Source: Azolla caroliniana
Taxonomy: Eukaryota > Polypodiophyta
Direction: 5' to 3'
Length of the DNA: 64,000 nt
Assembly: GCA_043228905.1 (NCBI GenBank)
Contig: JBHGNT010000017.1
Location: forward strand, 9,052,001 to 9,116,000
Shown here piece after piece: positions 1 through 9,266 of the stretch. Numbering within the stretch: position 1 is the stretch's first letter; each line of letters starts with the position of its first letter. Below the pieces are notes generated by a model. It had not been told where the DNA came from. It did no database searches and worked only from the letters and a program-made list of their open reading frames with translations. The translations under genes and the position numbers were made by a program.

Positions 1-1695
1 GACCAAATGGAGGAGCCGGTTACCGAAGCCCGAAGACGTAGATATCCTCTCAGAGAAAGAAGGGCCCCCCGGAGATTTCCGGATGCAGAGCATGTTCTGT
101 TGACCAATGAGGGGGAGCTGGAAAGCTTCGAAGAAGTGAAGGAAGACACCCACAGCCGAAAATGGTTAAGTGCCATGCAGAACGAGATGGATTCCCTGCA
201 TGAGAACCATACGTACGAATTGGTGGAGTTGCTGAAAGGAAAGCGGGCACTCCGAAACAAGTGGGTGGACATGTTGAAACTGGGAGATGCCGGAAACCCC
301 TCGAGATACAAAGCCAGGATCGTGGTGAAGGGGTTCCAGCAAAAGAAGGGCGTGGACTTCGACGAGATATTTGCCCCGGTAGTAAAGATGACCTCCATCC
401 GGACGGTGCTGAGTATAGCGGCAAGCATGGACCTTGAGGTAGAGCAGTTGGACGTGAAGACGACATTCCTTCACGGCGACCTCGAAGAGGAGATCTACAT
501 GCAGCAACCCGAAGGATTTGAGGAGAAAGGGAAGGAGCACCTGGTATGCCGGCTGAAGAAGAGCCTGTATGGACTAAAGCAGGCTCCCCGACAATGGTAC
601 CAGAAGTTCGATTCCTTCATGACCGATCAAGGGTACTACAAGACGCAGGCCGATCACTGCGTGTTTGTGAAGAATTTCGAAGGAGGCGACTTCTTGATAC
701 TCCTCTTGTACGTGGATGACATGTTGATCGTCGAACGTGACCAAGTCAAAATACGGATGCTGAAGAAGGCTCTCAACCGGACCTTCTCAATGAAAGACTT
801 GGGTCCGGCAAGACAGATGTTGGGGATGCATATCATTCGGGACCAGTAAAGAAGCAATTGTGGCTGTCACAGGAGAAGTACGTGACAAAGGTGCTTCACC
901 GGTTCAACATGTCAGAAGCGAAACTGGTCGGATCGACACTTCCGGCAAACTGCAAGCTATCCGGTAAGCAGAGCCCGAAGACGAAAGCAGAGAAGGCGGA
1001 TATGATGAAGATTCCATATGCCTCTACCGTCGGGAGCTTGATGTATGCAATGGTGTGTACCCAACCGGATATAGGATACGCAGTCGGAGTGGTGAGCCGG
1101 TTCATGAGCAATCCCGGCAAGGAGCACTGGAACGCGGTCAAATGGATACTCCGGTATTTGAAGGGCACTTCAAACATGTGTCTCTGATTCGGCTCCGGGA
1201 AACCTCAACTTAACAGTTTTACCGATTCGGACATGTCGGCTGATGTGGATTCTAGCCGGCCTACATCCAGGTATGTAATGAGATATGCAAGGGGAGCTGT
1301 TTCGTGGTAATCGAGGCTGCAGAAGACGGTTGCATTGTCAACCATAGAGGCGGAGTACATGGCGGCTGTGGAAGCCGGCAAGGAAATATTATGGATGAAG
1401 GACTTCATCGGAGAGCTCGGTATCCGGCAAGAGGAATACCGACTCTATTGCGACAATCAAAGTGCCATCCACCTTGCTAAGAATGCGGCCTACCATTCTC
1501 GGACGAAGCATATCCAGCGAAGATATCACTGGATCCGGGAAAGAGTAGATGACCAGGAGTTCGCACTGACGAAGATCCACACGGCCGAGAACGGGTCAAA
1601 TATGCTGACCGAAGTGCTGACACCCGACAAGCTGAACGCATGCCGGAAGAGGATCGGACTGGTAAGACACCCCATGCCGGAGTGAAGGGGGAGTT
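1..1695 (+). pseudogene. Copia family A1: pol 3' part (reverse transcriptase, RNase H), broken
   Basis: Ty1/copia polyprotein fragment. The first block (7-849) is the reverse transcriptase, with the WLSAMQNEMDSL start, the KARIVVKGFQQ stretch, the YGLKQAPRQWY motif and the catalytic YVDD at about 709-720. It ends at a TAA (847-849) and continues from 858 to 1187 in another frame through SRFMSNPGKEHW, so there is a frameshift. RNase H lies at 1335-1685 (STIEAEYMA, YCDNQSAIHLAKN, SRTKHIQ). A purine tract (about 1684-1694) is the polypurine primer site just before the LTR. The 5' part (gag, protease, integrase) is missing or displaced, and the fragment starts at the window edge. Non-functional as it stands. 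Confidence 0.9.
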
Positions 1696-1851
1696 TTTTG
1701 GGAGACAGGTCCCTCCGGATGGTGCAGACCCGGTATGAACTGGATGAGGAGTACTCGGCTATGGAGAGTCGTATGGTGCAGACCCGGTATGAACCGGATG
1801 AGGAGTACCCGGCTACGGAGAGCCAGATGGTGCAGACCCGGTATAAACCGT
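1696..1851 (+). repeat. Start of family A1 3' LTR, truncated
   Basis: The sequence after the polypurine tract, TTTTGGGAGACAGG, matches the start of the LTR seen reversed at 2525-3297 (TGTTGGGAGACAGG). It carries about three degenerate copies of the 54-bp unit and then breaks abruptly into integrase coding sequence at about 1852, so the rest of the LTR is missing. Confidence 0.8.
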
Positions 1852-2240
1852 CTTCAAAGAGCTCCACGCGAGAGTGGAAAGAGAAATCGGCCGGAAGCTG
1901 AAGGCGGTTCGAGCAGATAACAGAGGTGAATACCGGGGGCAGTTCGAGGAGTATTGTCGCTCGAAGGGAATCTGGCTCGAATTTACCGTGCCGAAGACGC
2001 CGGAACTAAATGGACTGGCCGAGAGGATGAACCGCACCATAATGGAGAGGGTTCGGAGTATGCTAGCGCATGCAAGACTACCCAAGAAGTTTTGGGCTGA
2101 GGCACTGTCGACGGCGACATATGTGATAAATAGATCACCCTCAGTACCCTTGGACGGAGACACGCCACAGAGAGTGTGGACTGGTAAGGAAGTATCCTAC
2201 CGGCATCTAAAGGTGTTCGGGTGTCTCGGGTACGTGCATT
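1852..2240 (+). pseudogene. Copia family A1: integrase core fragment
   Basis: Encodes part of a copia integrase: ELHARVEREIGRKLKAVRAD, then GEYRGQFEEYC, KTPELNGLAERMNRT, AEALSTATYVINRSPS and LKVFGCLGYVH. The aspartate of RAD and the glutamate of LAERMNRT fit the last two DDE residues; the first is absent. It is joined on the left to LTR repeats and on the right to gag sequence of opposite strand, which shows rearrangement inside the element. Closely matches the reversed copy in A2 (12483-13615). Confidence 0.85.
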
Positions 2241-2524
2241 ATGCCGATCTTCTCCCAGAGCTCATGAGCCTTGCTCTCTTCATTGAAGTTGTTGTACAGG
2301 CTCATGTCGATGAAGCACCGTATGTACGCCGTTGTCTTCATGAAGCGGCGTCGATTTTGTTAGGTCTCTTGTCCCCGAAATGAACCGGCAGCCAGAGAGA
2401 GGTCTTTAACCACGAGCATGTCCCTCATCTTCGACTTCCATACCGAATAGTTGGAGCCGGTGAGCTTGAGCATGCCACCAAACGATTCGTCCATATTTCT
2501 GTGTCGTTTCGCTCTGATACCACT
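2241..2524 (-). pseudogene. Copia family A1: gag 5' end with primer-binding site
   Basis: On the minus strand the gag start is recognisable (MDESFGGMLKLTGSNYSVWK, then MRDMLVVKDLSL), the same start as in A2 at 14907-15120. Between gag and the LTR is the complement of TGGTATCAGAGC (2511-2522), the usual initiator tRNA-Met primer site of plant copia elements. Only the first tens of codons of gag remain before the sequence jumps to integrase on the other strand. Confidence 0.85.
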
Positions 2525-3297
2525 TGACGGGAACTCAAGGCTCCTTATGCACAACGCTCGGCTACAACCGAGCTTAGGATCATACACAGAAAACAGGAAG
2601 CAAATGCACGCGACACAAAGGAGAGAAAAGGTACACAGAATGTTTACGTGGAAAACCCAAAGAGGGAAAAACCACGGCAGCCCAAAGGCTGCAAACTATC
2701 ACTATGTTGGAATGTACAAAACAGTGAGTTCACGGAGGCAACGACCTCGTACTCACGATCTTCGCCACAGGCGGCGGTTACAACAGAGGCAGCGACCTCT
2801 TTCTCTCTCTCTCTCTCTGTACACTATTACGTGCTCTCTCTTCTTCTTGCACCAACAAGAAAATGACCACAACTAAAAGTTTGCCCTAAGTCATATTTAT
2901 ACTAATATGACTTTTCGGCTATTTAGAAATATAGGCTCGATGGACTCTCAAAAACATATTTACGAATATGTCTCTTCATCCGGTTCTCACCGGGTCTGTA
3001 CCATCCGGCTCTCCGTAGCCGAGTACTCCTCATCCGGTTCATACCGGGTCTGCACCATCCGGCTCTCCGTAGCCGGGTACTCCTCATCCGGTTCATACCG
3101 GGTCTGCACCATCCGGCTCTCCGTAGCTGGGTACTCCTCATCCGGTTCATACCGGGTCTGCACCATCCGGCTCTCCGTAGCCGGGTACTCTTCATCCGGT
3201 TTATACCGGGTCTGCACCATCCGGCTCTCCGTAGCCGGGTACTCCTCATCCGGTTCATACCGGGTCTGCACTATCCGGAGGGACCTGTCTCCCAACA
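2525..3297 (-). repeat. Copia family A1 LTR, 773 bp, next to gag
   Basis: Minus-strand LTR beginning TGTTGGGAGACAGG (right end, 3297) and ending in CA two bases from the primer site. It contains a CT-rich stretch at about 2800-2820 and a long 54-bp tandem array. Its right end abuts integrase coding sequence of copia B, so A1 is inserted in B. A2 carries a related 607-bp LTR at 15151-15757. Confidence 0.85.
2985..3285. repeat. Tandem array, 54-bp unit, about 5.5 copies
   Basis: The unit recurs at 3001, 3055, 3109, 3163, 3217 and 3271 (start CCATCCGG) with only a few substitutions. Being 18 codons long, it stays open in several frames. The array lies in the upstream part of the LTR and similar units start the LTR piece at 1696-1851. 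Confidence 0.95.
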
Positions 3298-5117
3298 CTG
3301 GGCCGAGGCGGTAAGGACCACGGTATACATCCAGAACCGGATCGGAGACAAAGTGTCGGCGCACCAGCTATATTTCAGAACGAAGCCGAACTTGCGACAC
3401 TTGAGGGTGTTCGGTAGCATTGCGTATGTGCATGTACCGAAGGAGAAAAGGAGGAAGCTGGACGCAAAGGCCGAGAAGTGCATCTTGGTCGGTTACTCGG
3501 ACGAGCAGAAGGGTTATAAGTGTTATAACCCTCGCACCAAACAAGCGCGTGTCAGCCGCGACGTTGTGTTTGACGAGTCCGCGTCCTGGTACCTGCCCCC
3601 GACTCCGAACCTTGCCCCCAATCTGAGCTCTGACGATGAGGTCAGCGAGGCCGAGATGCCTCCGGATGAGCCCGAAATCGAGACCCGTGAAGAGAGTCCG
3701 ATTTCACTCCGGTTAAGTGGACCGATTGGACGACTGAGTCAGTACGACCAGTCCGATGAAGAGCCGGCGAGTAGTGGAGACTCAGTCGTGCATTCCCCGC
3801 GCAGGACGCCGAGGAGACGGCTTACGCGCAAAGAGAAAGGGAAGAAGAAGGTGTCGGATTCCGGCACGGATAGGAACGAGTCAAACCGACGCGAGTCCGA
3901 CTCCGAGGGAACCGGTGACGGGTCTTTAAAGGTGAAGTCCGCCTCGACCGAGAAGGCCTCGACATCGGCTAATGTGAGATTACGCCGATCTACTCGCCAG
4001 AAGAATCCTGTTGTGCGGTTCGGATACAATGAGTACATGGCGCATCATTATGCGTACATGACCCGTGTAGCGGAAGTGCGTGAGCCAGAGAGCTACGCAG
4101 AAGCGGCTAAAGACGCGAATTGGCGTGCCGCGATGGAGGAAGAGATGCACGCATTGGCGGAGAACGAGACCTGGGACCTGGTTGACGCACCAACATGGGT
4201 AAAACCGATCGGGTGTAGGTGGGTGTACAAGGTCAAGTACAACACTGATGGCTCCGTTAACCGGTACAAGGCTCGGCTAGTGGCAAAGGGCTACGCGCAG
4301 AAACACGGCATCGACTACGATGAGACATTTGCGCCGATCGCGAAAATGACGATTGTCCGTGTTTTGCTCGCAGTAGCTGCGGCGAAGGGGTGGCACTTAC
4401 ATCAGATGGATGTAAAGTATGCATTCCCGCAAGGTGACCTTGAGGAATAGGTGTACATGGTACAACCCCCCGGATTTCACTCCAGAACGAACTCCTCGGC
4501 AGTATGCCGACTGAAGAAGTCCCTTTACGGACTGAAGCAAGCCCCGCGTGCCTGGAACGCGAAGATCACGCAACAACTGCGTCGAATGGGCTTCGTCACG
4601 ACAAAATCGAACTCTTCCCTGTTCATCCAGAAAGGTCGACTCGGACCGGTTAGTATTTTACTATATGTTGATGACTTGGTCATCACCGGCGTCGACCTAG
4701 GTGAAATCGACCGCGTGAAGCTCCAGCTTGCGGCATCGTTCGACATGAAGGATCTGGGGGACCTTCATTACTTCCTCGGGATCGAAGTGATCCGTACCCC
4801 CGAAGGCATATTGATCAGCTAACGTCATTACATGCTGGGTATGCTCTTCAAACTCAAGATGGCCGACTGTAAGTCCGTCTCGACTCCTCTGGACAGAACC
4901 GTCAAGCTTCGTCCCGATACGGGAAAGGTATGCGACCCGACGAGGTTCCGAAAAATTGTCAGAAGCCTCATATACTTGACCATCACCCGACCCGACCTCA
5001 ATTATCCGGTCGGGGTGATCAGTCAGTTCATGGCGCGACCTACCGAGGAGCACCTTCAGTGTGCGCAACACGTACTTCGGTACGTAAGCGGCACTAAGGA
5101 CCGCGGACTGCTATATC
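3298..5117 (+). pseudogene. Copia B pol: integrase end and reverse transcriptase
   Basis: Starts inside the integrase (WAEAVRTTVYIQNRI, HLRVFGSIAYVHVPKEKRR, KCILVGYSDEQKGYKCY, VSRDVVFDESASW), passes an acidic and serine-rich linker (about 3600-4000) and enters the reverse transcriptase (WRAAMEEEMHALAENETWDL, RYKARLVAKGYAQKHG, DYDETFAPIAKM). An in-frame TAG at 4448-4450 interrupts it just before VYMVQPPGF. YGLKQAPRAW follows and the catalytic YVDD is at 4663-4674. A further stop lies at about 4820. It ends in RYVSGTKDRGLLYLS where G is inserted. Confidence 0.92.
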
Positions 5118-5588
5118 TGTCATGATAACAGTCACATCATGCATCGAAAGGATCATGACACTCACATTATGACTCGAAAGGATTTGAACCCACGACCTTG
5201 TTGTACACATGTCAAATCCTTAACCATTGTATTAATATTCTTCTATGTATAGTCTCTAGAATATGAAATCTAATATCATAGGAATATTCTATATTACTCT
5301 ACATTCTAGAATGACCTAGAATATTCTAAAGTGTTCTATACCACTAGAACCTTCTAGAATACTCTAGAGATCTTCTAGATTACTCTACATTCTAGGATAA
5401 CCTAGAATATTCTAGAGAGTTCTCTATTACTTATAAATAGGGATCTACCACCCATCCCAAACCTAAATTGGTTCAACGCCATTTTGTAGCCTACTCTTTG
5501 TAATCCATTTTACGCTTCAATATAATAATTCTCTTTCAATTATCTATCTATCTCTTTTTCTCTCTCTTTCTCTCTCTCAGTCTTGACA
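5118..5588 (+). repeat. G 5' LTR
   Basis: 471 bp, TG...CA ends. It contains runs of AT-rich TCTAGAATATTCTAGA-like palindromic sequence (5260-5420), a TATA box at about 5432-5438, the predicted RNA start at about 5465 and a CT-rich tail. On the minus strand, 5180-5230 has a tRNA-like B box and A box. Confidence 0.95.
5432..5476 (+). promoter_or_regulatory. G LTR core promoter and predicted RNA 5' end
   Basis: A TATAAAT box at about 5432-5438 is followed about 30 bp downstream by AAATTGGTTCAA (5465-5476), where transcription would be expected to start. This 12-mer is the exact reverse complement of 5591-5602 just past the LTR. The same arrangement is repeated in the 3' LTR. The start site is predicted from spacing only. 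Confidence 0.6.
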
Positions 5589-5590
5589 GT

Positions 5591-5602
5591 TTGAACCAAT
5601 TT
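5591..5602 (+). promoter_or_regulatory. G primer-binding position, self-priming type
   Basis: Two bases after the 5' LTR is TTGAACCAATTT, which lacks the TGG start of tRNA-primed sites and instead pairs perfectly over 12 nt with the predicted RNA 5' end (5465-5476). Tf1 of fission yeast and related chromoviruses prime reverse transcription with their own RNA 5' end in this layout. Element I shows the same with 11 of 12 pairs. Confidence 0.65.
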
Positions 5603-5676
5603 TTTTCCTTTCATCTCTTCGTCTTCCACAAACCCTAACAAGTTCTCTTCTTCCTTCTCCTCTCCCCTCATAAGCT

Positions 5677-6801
5677 ATGGAGTCCGTGAGCAAACAAGAA
5701 TACATGCGTGTTCTTTCTGATCTCGACATGCTCACGAATAAATTTGTGGCATTAAAGCATGAGAATCAAAGGCTACTTGGAGATCTACAACACGTGAGCG
5801 CCGAAAAAGCTCAACAATATGAAGAGTTATCACAGCGGGTTCATCAATTTGAGGCAACTACATTGTCATTACGAGAGCAAGCGTCGGGGGCTCAGAACTC
5901 CCCTAGAGAGCCAAAGATCAGCCTCCCTGCCAAGTTTGATGGTACGAGGTCTTTATTTCGAGGCTTTTTGAATCAAGTTCGTCTAGTTATTCAGCTACAT
6001 CCCAATCGGTATCCAACTGATGCTGCTCGTGTGAGATTAGTGGGAACTTTGCTATGCGGTACGGCGTTAGCATGGTTCGCACCACTTCTCGAGAAGAAAT
6101 CACCATTGCTGGAGGATTTCGAGGCATTTGTTAAAGAGTTTCAAGCTAGTTTCGGAGACACCGACAACATTAGGACAGCGATAAACAAGATTCGAAGGCT
6201 CCGACAAAGAGATCGTCCCGCGTCGTCTTATGCAGCCGATTTCCGTCTCTTGGCATGCGATATCCCTTGGGATGAGGCAGCTTTAATGGATCAATTCCGT
6301 CAAGGTTTGAGAAATGATGTCAAAGATCTTCTTCTTACTTTCCCTGAAGATCCGAAGTCACTTACAGAAGCCATTAGTCGAGTTGTGCGATGTGATAATC
6401 GCCTATTTGAGCGACGTTCTGAGCGCCAACAAATGTTACGCCGCCAACCTGAACAGACTTACGCTTCCGTAGTCGCAACGCCTCCACAAGTTTCTAGACC
6501 CATTACAAGGGATGGCCCAACTCCGATGGAAATAGAGTCAACACAACGTCGTGGGCCGTTATCAGATGCTGAGAAGCAACGACGTCGAGCGCATCGCCTC
6601 TGCCTGTATTGTGGTGGTCCAGGACATATAGCTATAAATTGTCCACATAAACCTAGGCGTCAAGTATACCAAGTAAGTGCCCATGAAAACCCTACATCAA
6701 GTTCTATTGTTACTTCTAATAACATAAATAAGCCTCATAGTCCATGTCATGAGAATAGATTCGATGTCTTGAGTCAATTAGAGGATGTGTTAAACGAGTA
6801 A
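5677..6801 (+). CDS. gag: G gag polyprotein, 374 aa, intact
   Basis: Structural capsid and nucleocapsid protein of the retrotransposon. Residues about 1-70 are charged and heptad-like (coiled coil likely). Residues about 85-245 form the retrotransposon gag/capsid domain (KFDGTRSLFRGFLNQVRLV, ALAWFAPLLEKK, FEAFVKEFQASFGD, SSYAADFRLLACDIPW, LMDQFRQGLRNDVKDLLL). Residues about 300-320 hold one CCHC zinc knuckle, CLYCGGPGHIAINC, with C-x2-C-x4-H-x4-C spacing. The ATG at 5677 is the first after the 5' leader; element I begins with the near-identical METISKQVYMRIL. The frame stays open to a TAA at 6799-6801, and pol follows in the -1 frame. Fully open, as expected for a young element. Confidence 0.93.
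   Translation: MESVSKQEYMRVLSDLDMLTNKFVALKHENQRLLGDLQHVSAEKAQQYEELSQRVHQFEATTLSLREQASGAQNSPREPKISLPAKFDGTRSLFRGFLNQVRLVIQLHPNRYPTDAARVRLVGTLLCGTALAWFAPLLEKKSPLLEDFEAFVKEFQASFGDTDNIRTAINKIRRLRQRDRPASSYAADFRLLACDIPWDEAALMDQFRQGLRNDVKDLLLTFPEDPKSLTEAISRVVRCDNRLFERRSERQQMLRRQPEQTYASVVATPPQVSRPITRDGPTPMEIESTQRRGPLSDAEKQRRRAHRLCLYCGGPGHIAINCPHKPRRQVYQVSAHENPTSSSIVTSNNINKPHSPCHENRFDVLSQLEDVLNE
6789..6795 (+). promoter_or_regulatory. Candidate -1 ribosomal frameshift heptamer
   Basis: GTTAAAC lies in phase G TTA AAC two codons before the gag stop. The downstream pol reading (CGA GTA AGT CCG, starting 6795) is in the -1 frame and open from exactly here. GUUAAAC is a known functional slippery heptamer in nidoviruses. 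A stimulatory RNA structure downstream was not established. Confidence 0.5.
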
Positions 6802-7174
6802 GTCCGGCCAAAATAGGAGCCATTTGGCTGGACCATCCTAGCTATGTAGAGTTAGTTCCTAGTCGTGGTTCCATTTCATCAAATCAAGTGAGTCGAGTTT
6901 TTTCAGCACAAGTCGAGCTTACCACATCTACATGTCATCGAGTCCTAGCCTCTGCCCTTCTGGATTCTGGAGCCAACTCTTGTTTCATGGATCGTGAATT
7001 TGCCTTGTCACAAAACATCCTCTTGAATAAGCTTCCCAACCCAATAGCCGTAGGAGTCATCGATGGACGTCCCATAGCATCAGGAGATATAGTCAAGGAG
7101 TCCGAGCCAATTAGGATAGTTCTTGGCAATTTGGCAAGCATAATCTCTTTCAATATTATTCGTAGTCCGGACCA
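6795..7174 (+). pseudogene. pol: G pol start: aspartic protease, cut by inversion
   Basis: Continues from gag in the -1 frame (PAKIGAIWLDHPSYVEL). The retroviral-type aspartic protease signature is ALLDSGANSCFMD at about 6953-6991, followed by IAVGVIDGRPIASGDIV. The frame is open to 7174, where the sequence passes into the inverted segment and stops at once. The proper continuation of the protein ([15 protein letters not shown]) is on the minus strand at about 9140-9187. The protease would have processed gag-pol. Confidence 0.88.
7096..7174 (+). repeat. Inverted repeat arm 1 flanking the G inversion, 79 bp
   Basis: Identical by eye to the reverse complement of 9188-9266. It encodes part of the protease-RT linker ([17 protein letters not shown]). 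The segment between the two arms is inverted relative to the rest of pol. Confidence 0.93.
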
Positions 7175-9187
7175 ATAGCGTCGAGAAATTAATTCTAGAG
7201 TCTTGTGAACTCCAAAATGACCAGCCATTGGTGAGTCATGGCAATGTTGCAAAACTTGTAGCCGTGGGGGACCTTCAAGAACATACAATAAATTTTGTCG
7301 AAATAGAAAACCATCATGCCAATAGAACTGACAATAGTCATTACGAGGATTTTTCGACTGTGAGCAAGAAGCACGATCTGGGACGATATGATCCAAAACA
7401 TCCTTGGCGAAATCATCAGTGGCCATATGATCTCGAATGGAATCAAGAAGAGTGGAATTTTCAAGAGTTGTTATGGCGTTAACTACTATTAATCGTAATC
7501 GATTAGGACCCAAAAGGATTTGTTTTTGATGCTCAAAAGCAGGTTCCCCTGGACGAAGTTCCATATAAGAGCGCCGAGAAAGAGCATCTGCTTTGCCTTG
7601 CTGCATCCCAGGGCGATATATGATGATAAAGTCGAAGTGAGTCAAAAATTGCGCCCACCGGGCTTGTCGCCGACTCAAGACTCGACCATTTTGGAAATAA
7701 GTCAGGTTCTTATGATCATTGTAGACAATGATCTGCTGAGAAGAACCTTCTAGGAAATGTCGCCATTGTTGAAACGAATCCACGATTGCAAGAAGCTCTT
7801 TGTCATGGATCTCGTAGTTGATCTCTGCAGCTTCAAACTTTCGTGAATGAAAGGCGACAGGGTGTAGTTGTAATCATCTCCAGTCTGCGAGAGGACACTC
7901 CCTAGTGCAAAATCGGATGCATCGGCTTCGAGGATGAAGCGTTTTGTTGGGTCGACATGTGCTAAGATAGGTGCCGTTGTAAATGCTCATTTTAAGCTTT
8001 CGAATGCCTCGGATGCATCTGAACTCCATATAAATGGTTGATCTTTATGTGTGAGTTGCGTAAGCGGAAGCACAACCTTGGAATAATCTTTAATAAATTT
8101 TCGATAAAAATTTGCAAACCCGAGAAAACATTGCACATCACGCACTGAAAGGGGCGTTTGCCCCTCTAAAATTGCCTGTACCTTCATGGGGTCCATAGCA
8201 ATACCATTTGACGATACAACATACCCCAAAAATTCCACTTGATTCTGGCCGAAACTACACTTTTCTAATTTTGCGTAGAGACCATATTCTCGGAGTCAGC
8301 GCAGTACTTGATGAACATGTGCATCATGCTCCTCTTGGGTCTTTGAGTAGATTAAAATATCATCTAGGTAAACTATAGTGAAGATATCAAGAAAATCTCG
8401 AAAAATATCGTTCGCCATATGTTGGAAAACAGCAGGTGCATTCGTGAGACCAAATGGCATCACTGTATACTCAAAATGTCCATAGCGAGTGCGGAAAGCT
8501 GTCTTCCATTCATCCCCCGGGCGAATCCGTACTAGATTATATGCTTTGCGAAGGTCCAACTTCGTGAAATATTTTGCACCATTGAGACGTTCCAAAAGAT
8601 TCGGGATTAATGGTAGAGCATATCTATTTCGGATAGTCACTTTGTTTAGCCCTCGATAATCCACGACCAACCGAAGAGTCCCATTCTTCTTCTTAACGAA
8701 GAAGATAGGTGCACCAGCAGGGGATCTAGAATGCCGAATGAATCTGTTTGCCAGATTCTCATCAATATATTCCCGCAAAGTCTCTAGCTCTACAGGGGAG
8801 AGATTATAAATTGGGCCCCATGGAGGTTCTTTCCCTGGTTGTAAGTCAATAGGGCAGTCGTATGGCCGATGCTCCGGCAATGTATTGGCCTTCACCTTAT
8901 CAAAGACATCTGAAAACTCCTTGTATTTCTCTGGTAGTTTAATATCCGCGTCACGTGAAGTGGATGATGGAGTTGCTACTATTGCGAAGACGAACATGGC
9001 CTCGTTCCCCCCTTCCTCCCGCAACTGTCGTAAAGAGATGGGCGATAACTCCAGGGATCTATTAGCACATGTAGGAGAGAGGGATGCGGGATTTGTGCTT
9101 TTTTCCCGAGTCTCCTCAATTGTTCTTTTCATCCAATCAATCTTCGGGTTATGGAGTTCAAACCAGGGGAGACCTAGAACTATTGGG
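7175..9187 (-). pseudogene. pol: G pol central part, inverted: RT, RNase H, integrase zinc finger
   Basis: Read on the minus strand from right to left: the protease-RT linker ([17 protein letters not shown]), reverse transcriptase ([52 protein letters not shown], catalytic YLDD at about 8359-8370, VQCFLGFANFYRKFI), RNase H (QQIIVYNDHKNLTYFQN, GKADALSRRSY) and the integrase H2C2 start (CHDSPMAGHFGVHKTL, ISRRYW). A short frame break lies at about 8240-8300 and another near 7790-7980. All of this must lie on the plus strand to join its neighbours, so about 2.0 kb has been inverted. The reverse transcriptase looks like the Tf1/MAGGY/Tcn1 type more than the CRM or Tekay type; that is judged by eye. 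Confidence 0.9.
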
Positions 9188-9266
9188 TGGTCCGGACTAC
9201 GAATAATATTGAAAGAGATTATGCTTGCCAAATTGCCAAGAACTATCCTAATTGGCTCGGACTCCT
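9188..9266 (-). repeat. Inverted repeat arm 2 flanking the G inversion, 79 bp
   Basis: Reverse complement of 7096-7174. On its left the minus strand continues the protease-RT linker; on its right the plus strand continues integrase. One segment thus appears at both inversion junctions, as expected of an inversion with staggered breaks or template switching. Confidence 0.93.

Noticed and set aside
2907-3364. Open frames on both strands with an 18-residue repeat
   Set aside because: Consequence of a 54-bp tandem repeat in an LTR whose length is divisible by three.
5180-5230. Functional tRNA gene on the minus strand in the G LTR
   Set aside because: A and B boxes are present, but spacing is short and no acceptor stem or clover-leaf could be formed by eye.
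7228-7753. Plus-strand open frames across 7228-7753
   Set aside because: They overlap the inverted RNase H/integrase coding on the minus strand and show no domain.
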